64,000 bases of DNA, taken from positions 14,085,001 to 14,149,000 of the forward strand of contig NC_092621.1 in NCBI RefSeq assembly GCF_047663525.1, given 5' to 3'. The position numbers and the translations under genes are program-made. Of this stretch, positions 24,801 to 32,600 are shown piece after piece; position 1 is the stretch's first letter, and the number at the start of each line of letters is the position of its first letter. The notes under the pieces are model-generated. The model made no database searches and was not told the origin of the DNA. It saw only the letters and a program-made list of their open reading frames with translations. The DNA comes from Anas platyrhynchos. Its lineage: Eukaryota; Chordata; Aves; Anseriformes; Anatidae.

Positions 24801-25520
24801 ATTCATTCTTAATGTGCATTGGCTATTAAGACTTACATTCTTATACCACTTAGTACTGTCTATTCTCATAAGTGAGATATAGACCAGTCAGAGCTGTTTC
24901 TGGTTGTGTAGTTATTCAGTTGTTTTTAAATGATGTTTTAGTAGAGACTGAGCCTGTAGTCCTCCTCCTTCTAGCGATGCATATACTGAAAACAAACGGC
25001 TATATTTCCAAATTAGAGATATACAGTCTAGGAGACTTGAGATACTAATGTAAGTACTATCAGTATAAAATTGTGCATCTTCAGAAATATAATGATTGAG
25101 ATTGTATTCTATTTTCACACTCACCATGTAATGGAAAAAAGCTGCTTGAGCTCCACCCTCGCTATAAGAATATAAGAGTAAGAATATAGCTTCAACAGCT
25201 ATCAGTGTAATTGATGGCAAAATAAGTGAAGTGAATAAACCATTTTGATTTACTTCTTGAAGAAAACAACAAAAAAAAAAACAACAAAAAAAACCCAACA
25301 ACTTCAAGGAAAGAAGTTCCTGTGTTCACCAAATATATAAGCAAGCTGCCAGTGGAAATGTTTACATTGGTGGCTTATGCTATGTTGGAGAAAAAGAATA
25401 GCACAGGCAACTGTAGAAAACTGAGGACTCTTACCTTCTGCTTTCTCCCGAAAGTGAGGCAGACACCTCTAAACTGCATAATATGAATATTAGCTGCAGG
25501 ATAACATGCATGCTTCTCAT
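6166..25520 (-). CDS. C9: Complement component C9, complete 11-exon coding gene
   Basis: C9 is the secreted plasma protein that polymerises on C5b-8 to form the membrane attack pore. I joined 11 exons on the minus strand using GT-AG sites; lengths 86, 94, 148, 148, 139, 216, 241, 129, 179, 229 and 149 nt add to 1,758 nt, exactly 586 codons with the stop, and every phase agrees. The 585-residue protein has a signal peptide (about 1-21), TSP1 (about 42-95), LDLRa (about 101-134, acidic DCGDFSDED stretch), MACPF (about 160-490, with YGTHY at 329-333), an EGF-like module (about 496-527) and a second TSP1 (about 541-585). Human C9 is 559 residues and has no C-terminal TSP1; C6, C7, C8 and, as far as I recall, fish C9 do. 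Order and homology exclude C6, C7 and C8. The gene lies downstream of DAB2 on the same strand, as in mammals. No frameshift or stop was seen. Confidence 0.96.
6631..7722 (-). mobile_element. CR1 LINE, copy B, with a 332-codon RT frame
   Basis: Minus-strand, 5'-truncated CR1 copy. Its 3' end (6631) has three ATTCTATG-type octamers. The frame 7724-6726 is uninterrupted for 332 codons and contains [20 protein letters not shown], the catalytic FADD motif ([10 protein letters not shown]), the thumb and the conserved C-terminal region. The N-terminal RT motifs and the endonuclease are missing, so it cannot be autonomous. It lies in C9 intron 10 and abuts a long (ATT)n tract at its 5' side. Confidence 0.93.
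7749..7890. repeat. (TTA)n / (TTTTA)n microsatellite
   Basis: About 60 bp of pure TTA repeats grading into TTTTA and TTTA variants, adjacent to the 5' end of CR1 copy B in C9 intron 10. Confidence 0.95.
8117..8188. repeat. 36-bp tandem duplication
   Basis: Units 8117-8152 and 8153-8188 both start GTATTTGGATTGT and end AATGATATAT; they differ at three positions. In C9 intron 10, about 210 nt past the exon 10 donor. Confidence 0.9.
8397..8625 (-). CDS. C9: C9 exon 10 (EGF-like module)
   Basis: Encodes the helix [13 protein letters not shown], then a six-Cys EGF-like module starting [11 protein letters not shown]. Human C9 ends about 20 residues after this module; here the exon exits in phase 1 at a GTTAGT donor and continues into a further coding exon. 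Confidence 0.95.
8865..9043 (-). CDS. C9: C9 exon 9 (end of MACPF)
   Basis: Encodes [13 protein letters not shown], then KEMLLRR and the [20 protein letters not shown] stretch, the end of the MACPF fold. The acceptor region reads CTGCAGCAG; the first CAG must be used, because the second would give a stop codon at the junction. Donor CGG|GTAAGT, phase 0 exit. Confidence 0.94.
9231..9341. repeat. Perfect 30-bp inverted repeat with 51-bp spacer
   Basis: Left arm 9231-9260 (starts TTGCAATTAAATTAGG, ends CAATATCTG) and right arm 9312-9341 are exact reverse complements over all 30 bases. Pairing stops abruptly at both ends. It lies in C9 intron 8, about 190 nt upstream of exon 9 in the transcript, so the pre-mRNA would contain a 30-bp stem. 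Confidence 0.95.
9645..9714. repeat. (TA)n(GA)n microsatellite
   Basis: About 30 bp of TA repeats followed by about 40 bp of GA repeats, touching the 5' end of CR1 copy C. Confidence 0.95.
9712..10522 (+). mobile_element. CR1 LINE fragment, copy C
   Basis: Plus-strand piece from just after the RT catalytic region ([13 protein letters not shown]) through the RT C terminus ([14 protein letters not shown], then [17 protein letters not shown]) and a 3' tail ending CTGTGATTCTGTGAT. Frames are broken. Lies in C9 intron 8 directly after a (TA)n(GA)n tract. Confidence 0.88.
10861..10989 (-). CDS. C9: C9 exon 8 (MACPF)
   Basis: Encodes [20 protein letters not shown] and continues to KIKIQDK, including the Cys of the CLGY motif shared by C9 proteins. 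Acceptor TTGCTTCCAG, donor AAAT|GTAAGT. Confidence 0.95.
11045..11300 (+). mobile_element. CR1 3' end fragment, copy D
   Basis: Recognised by GGTTCAGACTGGACATTAG, the following late-ORF2 region and the 3' UTR words GGACTTGAT and GGTCCCTTCCAACT. The tail is an unusual (TTCTG)n run at about 11,260-11,300 instead of the octamer. Located in C9 intron 7. Confidence 0.75.
11861..12101 (-). CDS. C9: C9 exon 7 (MACPF core, YGTHY signature)
   Basis: 80 codons plus one base. It contains [14 protein letters not shown], the MACPF signature at residues 329-333, followed by a small-residue stretch (ASGAVGG) at the central sheet bend and then the YELVYVLD strand. Acceptor TGTATTCAG, donor TTAG|GTATGT. Confidence 0.97.
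13149..13364 (-). CDS. C9: C9 exon 6 (MACPF, first membrane-inserting segment)
   Basis: 72 codons from [12 protein letters not shown] to LTRFTER. By position relative to other complement MACPF proteins it contains the first helical cluster that unfolds into membrane-spanning hairpins. Acceptor TTTTCTAAG, donor AGG|GTAAGT, phase 0 on both sides. Confidence 0.95.
14664..14802 (-). CDS. C9: C9 exon 5 (start of MACPF)
   Basis: Encodes INVLGMQP, then [12 protein letters not shown] and YYRKPWNV, the conserved opening of the complement MACPF domain. Acceptor CTATTGCAG, donor GAC|GTAAGT, phase 0 exit. Confidence 0.96.
16532..16679 (-). CDS. C9: C9 exon 4 (LDLRa module)
   Basis: Encodes [19 protein letters not shown] and then SDEDNC, the calcium-binding acidic cluster of the LDLRa module, followed by the linker into MACPF. 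Acceptor TTAATTAG, donor AAGG|GTATGT, phase 2 exit. Confidence 0.96.
18019..18166 (-). CDS. C9: C9 exon 3 (end of TSP1-1, start of LDLRa)
   Basis: Begins [17 protein letters not shown], strongly matching the C9 family, and ends in CGADFQCNS, the start of the LDL-receptor class A module. Acceptor TTTTAAG and donor CTG|GTAGGT; phase 1 exit. Confidence 0.96.
18849..18942 (-). CDS. C9: C9 exon 2 (first half of TSP1-1)
   Basis: Acceptor TTTCCACAG and donor AGG|GTAAGC. Encodes residues about 29-60, including the WSEW tryptophan motif followed by CDPC that opens the N-terminal thrombospondin type 1 repeat; these tryptophans are C-mannosylated in human C9. A 30-nt poly(T) run (poly(A) on the coding strand) starts about 40 nt downstream of the donor. 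Confidence 0.94.
19345..19362. repeat. Left target-site duplication of CR1 copy E
   Basis: AAATTGGTATAGTACTTC, identical to 21050-21067 on the other side of the element. Confidence 0.9.
19363..21049 (+). mobile_element. CR1 LINE, copy E, flanked by an 18-bp target-site duplication
   Basis: Plus-strand copy of 1.69 kb in C9 intron 1. It starts in the endonuclease-RT linker (ENLHPLL..), carries most RT motifs with frameshifts ([38 protein letters not shown]) and ends CGATTCTGTAATTCTGTG. AAATTGGTATAGTACTTC occurs immediately before (19345-19362) and immediately after (21050-21067), so both boundaries are exact. Confidence 0.95.
21050..21067. repeat. Right target-site duplication of CR1 copy E
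   Basis: AAATTGGTATAGTACTTC, identical to 19345-19362. Confidence 0.9.
23340..23797 (+). mobile_element. CR1 3' fragment, copy F
   Basis: Late RT region ([19 protein letters not shown]), [20 protein letters not shown], the [17 protein letters not shown] block and the 3' UTR ending TGATTCTACGATT. It carries a perfect internal 53-bp tandem duplication (23,444-23,549). In C9 intron 1. Confidence 0.88.
23444..23549 (+). repeat. Perfect 53-bp tandem duplication inside CR1 copy F
   Basis: Units 23444-23496 and 23497-23549 are identical; each begins GGAGGTTGTAGTGAGGCAGG and ends AAGTGATAAGATGAGG. Identity implies a recent duplication compared with the age of the CR1 copy. Confidence 0.93.
24285..24440 (+). 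mobile_element. CR1 3' fragment, copy G
   Basis: A short piece matching the end of ORF2 ([20 protein letters not shown] then LSQMV) and the 3' UTR (GACTTGATGATCCTT). Same subfamily region as copy B, in C9 intron 1. Confidence 0.82.
25435..25520 (-). CDS. C9: C9 exon 1 (start codon and signal peptide)
   Basis: Starts at ATG (25520) with A at -3, and reads [21 protein letters not shown], a short basic start, a hydrophobic core and a small-residue cleavage site, then SLSGES. It ends AAG|GTAAGAG in phase 2, which joins in frame to exon 2 more than 6 kb away. The distance makes this the least certain C9 exon, but the phase match, the signal peptide and the liver-type promoter motif just upstream support it. 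Confidence 0.85.
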
Positions 25521-25583
25521 TTTGTGTCTGAGCAGGAAAGAAATCCTGAAACTGAATTTGCAAATTCTTTATTTGTTCTGTTT

Positions 25584-25596
25584 GTTATTTATTACC
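25584..25596 (-). promoter_or_regulatory. HNF1-like site in the C9 promoter
   Basis: The minus strand reads GGTAATAAATAAC, matching 11 of the 12 defined positions or close to it of the HNF1 consensus GTTAATNATTAAC, 64 nt upstream of the C9 ATG. C9 is a liver plasma protein and HNF1 drives many such genes. The same AT-rich block could also serve as a TATA-like element. A second TATA-like word (AGTATAAAGTA) lies near 25,715. Only the motif is seen; activity is inferred. Confidence 0.4.
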
Positions 25597-25599
25597 AAG

Positions 25600-27238
25600 A
25601 GGAGAGAAAAAAAAAAAAGGCAGCACTTACTGAAAAATGCCAGTTGCTAGCCAAAACTGACTTACGGTAAGTGCCCTAAAGTCCACTTTTCAGAAAGTCT
25701 GGCTTTTTCCTCTACTTTATACTATTTCCCAATCTCCATAGTTTCATGATGAAAGAGCATTTACTAGTATCTTTTAAATATAGGGAAGATGCTTTCTATT
25801 CAATTAAAATAAATTAACTGCTTAGTAACAGCAATCATAGTGACTTACATAAGGAACAAGTAGTTCCTAAAGCAGAGCTGTTTACAAGGGTAAATTCAGT
25901 TTCTAACATGTTTGGAATCCTCTTTTGTTGCATTTGAGGAAAAAAGGTCCTAACATTCCTCGCCCCCCCAATGCCAATATAAAAGAGCAACACAATTGGT
26001 TTTTTTTGATGTTTTGAAGTAGGCTTCTAGTTTTCACTCTGTCACCCAAACCTCAAACATGAGCTACTCTTTAGAAAGTAATTCTTATTCAGCAGTTTTT
26101 TATAATTCAGATTTAAGGCACTGTGTGGTGGACACAGTCACAAAACAGAAGTAACTCATACATAACCTATTTTTTTTATTTTTTTTAATTTTTTTTAGCA
26201 GATAAGCATTACTTAAGCATTTGGACTCTAAATAATCTAGTACAAGGATATTCTGCAATATCATGGATAATAAAAGCAAAATACTTTTCCTCCCTGTTCC
26301 CATTTTATTTTACTATTATTATTTTTAAGGTTAAATATGACTGGCTTTTTTTTTTTTTTTTTTTTAAACCCATGCTTGGTTTGGGATAATTTCTTCTCTA
26401 GGAAGAAATTTTATGCAGCATTGATCTAGCTTGATGAGTACAGTTGTGTTAGTTTGTTGAACATGAAAGCAAGACCATGACACAGACACTTGTTCTGTTT
26501 CATCATACCTGCTTCAGTTGATGTTAAATATACCACCAAGTTCATGGTTCTTTAAAACAGAAACTAAATCAAAGTAAATGGTCATTCAAACTTAACTAGC
26601 AGACCAGCAATCATCTTTGACCAGAGTGGAATAGGTTCTTCTAACTCAGTGATTATCCCAACAGCTATTGTCATGCTCCAGCTAGAACTGTTTAAATTAA
26701 CTTGAACAGCAAATAGTCATTTAGATGCTTAGTTCAAACTACTCCGGTAAATATATCCTTTCTTTTAAGCAAGGAAGCAGAGAACTTTTATTTTAGATTA
26801 GATGGTATCTTCGAATACTAAATTATATGTTGCTATGCAGGAAAAAAAAAAAAAAGATTCGTATGACCTATATTTCAAGCTGGATACTAACTCCCTTCCA
26901 AAAGAGGAGTTTTCAAGCCTTTAATAATCCCAATCAACTGGTATTGGCAGAAGCAAGTAAGCACCTATTCTATTTTAGCCAGCCTGACTTTTTTTGCTAA
27001 ATGTTACAGATCTACCTCCAGTACTAAAAGTGAATCTAAGACAGTAGCTTTCTGACAGATTTGTTCTTGTTAGCCATCTGCATTAATTGTAAAGTGAGCT
27101 AGACCTTTTTTCCTTTCCTATTTAGTTTTCCCTTCAGGAGTTTAGGCCACTTGCAAAGTAGTTGAAATAGACAAATTAAATTACTCTACATTCAGAAACT
27201 TAATTCATTCACATACACAGATTCCATGGTCCTAGAGA
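25600..27238. other. DAB2-C9 intergenic stretch
   Basis: Between the C9 start and the inferred DAB2 poly(A) site. AT-rich, with poly(T) runs near 26,170-26,200 and 26,346-26,366 and poly(A) near 26,840-26,855. Apart from the C9 promoter motifs at its left end I see nothing gene-like. Confidence 0.6.
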
Positions 27239-28600
27239 ATCAAGCAAAAAAGCATCTTTATTAGCAGAAACAATTTACTAAGTCAGTTGAAAATTTTATG
27301 TTTTCTGTGTTGAACAGGCCTGAAGCTACAGAAAGACCTAAGACTCTGCTGTCAGACAGCCAGTGTAAGAACTGAACAGGAGACAAACGGTTCTTAGCAG
27401 GCTCTGAAATCCTAGAATCAACTGAGGCACAAGACTGAGTTCTAAGGACAGAATTAACAACCACACAGATATTAGTTTGCTATTAAGAGTTGCTTCTTTT
27501 TAATGTAACATCACTTGAGATACTACAATTACATAACAGTGTAACATCCATAAGTTTCTACATTTCCAGTTTGAGACAAATACTTAAGTTCATAGCTTTT
27601 TTGCATTACAGAAAGTGCAAGAGAGATTTATATACAAGACTAATTGCATGACTGGCTGAAGTGGATACTAAGGCTCTCTCCAAGTTGATTTTCTTAACTT
27701 TCCAGTTCAGCAAATGCTTAGACTTTTGATTTAACAATACTATTTCAAGTTTATGCTTCGTATTAACAGAAAAACCTCACATATCAGCATTCACCACTGG
27801 CCAAGAACATAGCTGTTACAGTTGGTCATAACTGACTGATTTAAAGGTCTGTTAGTAAAGAGGTTCTTTAGAAAAGGCACATTTAAGAGATGAAGGACTA
27901 TGTCACATTAATAGCACAGAGCTGGTGCATCTGTTCACAAGGAATCTAGGCATGGATTGAAGCCAAGATTGTCTTTTTGCTTTCTGACATACTGGGAACA
28001 TGTCATGCTACACCATGTATGAATTTAAACTGAGCAACACTGGGGACAATCACTGAGATATAAGCAAGAAACCTATCTGCTTGTTCCACTTGTCTGCCAA
28101 GCCCCATTAATTAAAAAAAAAAAAAAATCAAATAAATGAGCTAGTTGATTTCCCTCTCTGAAAAAGCCACGTTAGCACCGATACAACAGTTAGTGTCAAT
28201 GACTAGCTCAGTGTTCTTCAAGAAGTGTTTCATCTTACCTGACACTACACTGTAGACCTCTAATACTCAGGACTCCAGCAATTCTGTTGCAGACCCCACA
28301 GTTCATTCCTTTATTACATTTCTGTAGCAGAATGCTACTTTTAGTTAAGTGGACAAGTATTCTATTTCTCCTCCACCCATACAATTTACATCTCTGTGGC
28401 TTAGACACCAAGTCATATGTCCAGTCACCAATTAGAAGTGAGTAGTATCCACTAACTTTACAACTGGCTGCTGTTGTGGTAACAAGCAAATGACCTAGTA
28501 GTTTAAAGTGTGGAGTTTAGCTACTAACTCAATTCCCTTATGTGAAGGCAGCACTTCTTCCCTAGGTACATTCAGTTCCTCTATTTCAGGACAGTGAGTG
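27239..28600 (-). other. DAB2: Inferred DAB2 3' UTR exon (exon 15)
   Basis: The strongest acceptor downstream of exon 14 is CTTCCTTTTTCTGCAG at 28601, with a long pyrimidine tract. An AATAAA (minus strand; plus coordinates 27257-27262) lies 1.34 kb further on, followed by a T-rich downstream element. This gives a 1.36-kb non-coding exon, similar in kind to the mammalian gene. The start and end are inferred from motifs only; short open frames inside are not gene-like. Confidence 0.55.
27257..27262 (-). terminator. Poly(A) signal AATAAA, probable DAB2 end
   Basis: AATAAA on the minus strand followed after about 8 nt by GCTTTTTTGCTTG, a U/GU-rich downstream element. It is the first good combination after the inferred last DAB2 exon. 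Confidence 0.5.
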
Positions 28601-29589
28601 CTGCAGAAAAAGGAAGTAAGGTGACCATGTTTAAAAGACACGTGACTTAGCATCACTAAGCTCTTCTATGGAATATTGCAAGACTAAAGTAAAACTAACA
28701 TCCACCAATTTGAGTTTGGGTCTCCAGGCTGAGTACAACTTTCCATTTGGTTTGCCCTGAATTACCATCTTCAGAGCATACTGTTGAGGGTTTTTTTCAA
28801 TCCACCTGGACATGTTTTAGATTACAGACATCGTGGAATGGAAGACAGAAAAGTGAAACAAGTAGAAGAGTCATGTTGAGAAGAGCTCCAGTTATTCCAT
28901 TTGTCCTTCCCTGGTTGTGCCTAGTATAATGAAAAGGGATTAAGGTTAGGATGGCTAGAAGTTAGAGTTTCACAGCTTAAACTAGCTTAGAACCACTAAG
29001 AAGAAAAAGCAATAAATAGCAAAACTTGTCTGTAGACAAGTAGACTGTATTTCATGGGATGACAAACTACTGTATTTATTCCCCTGCCATACATCTAACA
29101 GTTTGTGTTCTGTAGTTAATGGTAAAAGAACTTGAATTAATTTATAATGACAAAAGCTCATGACATCCCTTCTCTTGTTATTACTTTAATTCACCCAGAA
29201 AATGTGCCTTTAGTGTTTAGGAAATTGAACTGCATGGTGCACTGTCTGCTACCAAAGAGATATTCCACAGAACTTAGTCAGCACATACTTACTCATTAAC
29301 TTTCCTCAAGGAAATGAAATCTACATCTCTTGTGGCTTTGAGATTTAAGTCCATAGAACAACAAAATCTTTATTGCTCAGAAAATGAAATTGGTTAGACT
29401 TAGGCAGACAACATGTACAAGTCTAAGTAGAGGTACTCTAGCAGAAGTGTACTTTAGGAACTGCTTGCAGGACTTCAGAAGAGCAATATAGTTAAGCCAG
29501 TGTAGTTGTTTACAGCCTGCTTTTTGCCAAAGGTTTCCTGAATCAGTTTCAGAGCATGAAGTAGGTTGTCTAATTAGTGGAAGACTTAC

Positions 29590-29657
29590 CTAGTCTATGC
29601 AAAGGGGTTGCCAAAAGGATCACCAAATGGACCAGAAGGTTGTTTCTGAGATTCCTT
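29590..29657 (-). CDS. DAB2: DAB2 exon 14 (C terminus and stop)
   Basis: Acceptor TTTTCATAG; encodes [20 protein letters not shown] and stops at TAG (29595-29597). The last residues are the conserved NPF EH-domain ligand at the DAB2 C terminus. Five bases after the stop lies a donor, ACTAG|GTAAGT, so the 3' UTR continues in another exon. The CDS part is 29595-29657. Confidence 0.94.
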
Positions 29658-32600
29658 CTATGAAAAGAAAAGTCATAGACTCAGTGGATTTTTCAAGGTT
29701 CACCAGGTTTATTCTGCTTGACTGTATCAGCTAATTTGGATTTCAAATGCTTTCCAGAAAGACAATACTGTGGAGCACCTGCTAAATACATATGAACAGT
29801 ACTGCTTTAAGAAGAATAAAAAGAGGGGTCTAAAGCCAGTTAGTAGTTATACTAGTTGGAAGCAAGGTACATTTTGGAAAAGCCATGTGTACTTAACTCA
29901 TTTGTAGTTGAGCCAACATAGTCACTTTGAGACCTGTTTTAGCCAAATCCTAGATGTCATAGGCCAGCATTCTGGATGTGACCTAGATTTTCCACCAAGG
30001 GCTTCAAGTTCTGTGTCCCAAATGGGGTGATGTGGGTAGGCCACTTCCTCCCCCAAGGGATACCAGCCATAGGAACCTCCCATTCAGTCCATACTAGCCT
30101 GCAGAGAGGTAAGCATACATGAAGTGGAAGACTTCTGCAGCTGCACTATTTACAGAACTTTGTAGAAGTTCCCCATATAGAGCTGAAGAAGTTTCCAGGA
30201 GGATTTATAGTTTGTAGCATTTGATACAGACCCAAGCCAAATGGAATTACACTTTGCTAGCCTCCTTGCAACAAGTGCCCTCAGTTAGATTAAATATTAG
30301 CCTCAGGTATGCAAGTTTTGTTCTATAGCCTCTAAAAGCTATAACTAAGCCAGTTCTCAAACACAGGGATCCCTGTTGGTAGGGTGGAGGGACATAGTGG
30401 AAAGTTTTAGTACTTACAGGTGAGGCATTGAAAAGGTCTGCTTTAGGTTGACTTTCAAACAGGCTATCAGCTGGCAGTGCACTTTGTCGGGGAACAGGCT
30501 TTGGTAATTCTAGGAAGAAGACACAAACTGCTATAATCAAACAAGTACTCATCTCTTTCAGTAAACCAATCTCATTCAGTTGCATATATAAAAACGCAAT
30601 CAAGAAGCTTTATATGACCTCAATTTTAGCTTTGGCTTGTCCCTTAGTATACTTGAGCTGGATGAGAGTTGTACAGAGGTAGCACTCTACAGACCTAGTT
30701 CAGGCACTAGGTGTCAGTGTTTGGTCACTGGCATTCATTCGTTATTTAACAACAGGGGAGACAGTCCTTTAGTTCTGTTTCAGAACTTAAAAACAAACAA
30801 ACAAAATGGTTAATGTAATCATTACTATCAGATGCTACTTGTGATCAACCATCCTCCTCCCTGAGCAGCTATTCAAGCTGAAGAAAGACTTTACCAGTCA
30901 TTTTGGCAGACAGCTTGATAGCTTCCATATTATCATGATCTGTACTGTTTTGGGGCATGGCAACTTTACTACTAAACAATTGCTGAAAGCTCTAGAAGCA
31001 CCTGAAAGATTTTGCTGTTCTGCTCTTCTTGCTGGTACTGCAGGTGGCTTTGTCAGCTGGAAGTCTTTGAACATTTCCTTGACATCCTTCATCTCTCTAT
31101 CACCAAGTGGATCCAAAGCAATAAAAGCATCGCTCTCTTTCTTGGATATCTCCTTCTGAGGGACAGTTCTAGGTGGTGGCTGAGGTGGGCTACTTGTTGA
31201 CACAGGTGGCAGTACAGACTGGGGCTGAGCAGATAGTGTTGAAGGTGGGAATACACTACTCTGGAATGGATTTACAGCACTGGATGGCTGTGCCCATGAA
31301 GCAGATGTAACTTGTGCTGGCTGTGCCCAGGCACCAGGGGACTGAGAGACTGCTGGACCAAAAGATGCAGGCTGGCTCCAGCTTGGTACTGCTTGAGTGC
31401 CAAAGGCAAGTGGTTGAGTAAATCCTGCAGGTTGAGTAGACATCATAGACCCAGGAAAGACAGATGCAGCCTGGTTGAAGGCAGATGTCTGTGTACTCCA
31501 TGGTGATGAAGTTATGGGCAAGCCACCTGTGAGGGGAAGATAATTACACAGCACTTCAGTGTTCTGAAGACCAAGTAGGAGTGTATCAATTGTAGGGGGT
31601 ACAGCAAGGAATTTTCCATCAGCTGTTTGCAAAAATTTGTTAATTCTTTCTTAAGAAGTCACTTGGAGAGGCTGGTAATAAAGGAGTTAGTATTTTTCCT
31701 CACTCTATTTCAGTACTAGAAGAGCAGAACTGAGGTTGGTAGTTACTTCTGTATAAGTAATTACTAAGATCCTGCAGCAGTGTTACCCTGGCTTCTCAAG
31801 TTGTGACACATATTTGCACCTTGTGTACCCAGAACAGCAAGCTGCTGTCAAAAGTTTATAAGTTCTAATTAAGGATGCAGAATTTAGGTGTCTATTCACA
31901 AAGAATAATAGTTTAGGGCAGACAGCACTACAATTTATCTATGGATTAAACACTGAATGTTAAAAAAAAAGCAGAGCTAGAGTATCAATGAAGTGAAGCT
32001 TTTGCACCAGTCTAAGATACCTATCATGAACTAACCTACCAGCTAATGGAGGTGCTGTGGTAGGACTTGTTTTGAAGAGGTCCAGTGGATTAGTTTGCAC
32101 AGGTCCTGTCTGTGCCACTGAGGTTAAACCAAGGCTCTCCTTAGTTGGTGCAAAAAATTCCGGGCTAAACAAGTCATTTGATGCAGTCTAGAAGGAAAAA
32201 GAGCTGTTGTGAGATAGCATGGCAGAATATATATTGAGACTAATTATGATCAAGACTCTGTCTGGAGGCACAAGCTTTTAGCTACAGCAGAGCAGGAAGC
32301 TTTGATGTATTCTAAGAGGTACTTGGTATCCTAAAGAAGACCAAGCATAAGAGTTTCAAACTTTAGTTTGTTTATGCCTACAAATATGCATGGCATTAGG
32401 TATATATAATATATAGAGTTGCAGGTCAATGGCAGGAGAATTGACTAAGTACTTGCTATCATAATGAGACTCCCCTCCCCCAAACACTCCTGTTCAATCT
32501 GCAATGACACCTGAAGTTGTATCAAGGTCAGCAACTGAGTTTTTCCATCGTCTGATTACAAGAGAAACGCAGCTGACGCAGAACCACACTGTGTATGGTC

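Larger units (their letters stand above)
18943..25434 (-). other. C9: C9 intron 1 (6.5 kb)
   Basis: Separates the signal-peptide exon from the rest. It holds three plus-strand CR1 pieces (19,363-21,049; about 23,340-23,795; about 24,285-24,440) plus homopolymer runs such as poly(T) at about 24,712-24,731. No further exon was recognised. The piece from 21.1 to 23.3 kb shows nothing identifiable. Confidence 0.75.

Noticed and set aside
6166..25520. Identification as C6, C7 or C8 because of the C-terminal TSP1
   Set aside because: Those have extra TSP1, CCP or FIM modules or a different length; exon sequences match C9 throughout and the gene neighbours DAB2.
30990..31002. A mini-intron (GTGCTTCTAG) restoring the DAB2 frame
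   Set aside because: About 10-20 nt is far below the minimum size for spliceosomal introns.
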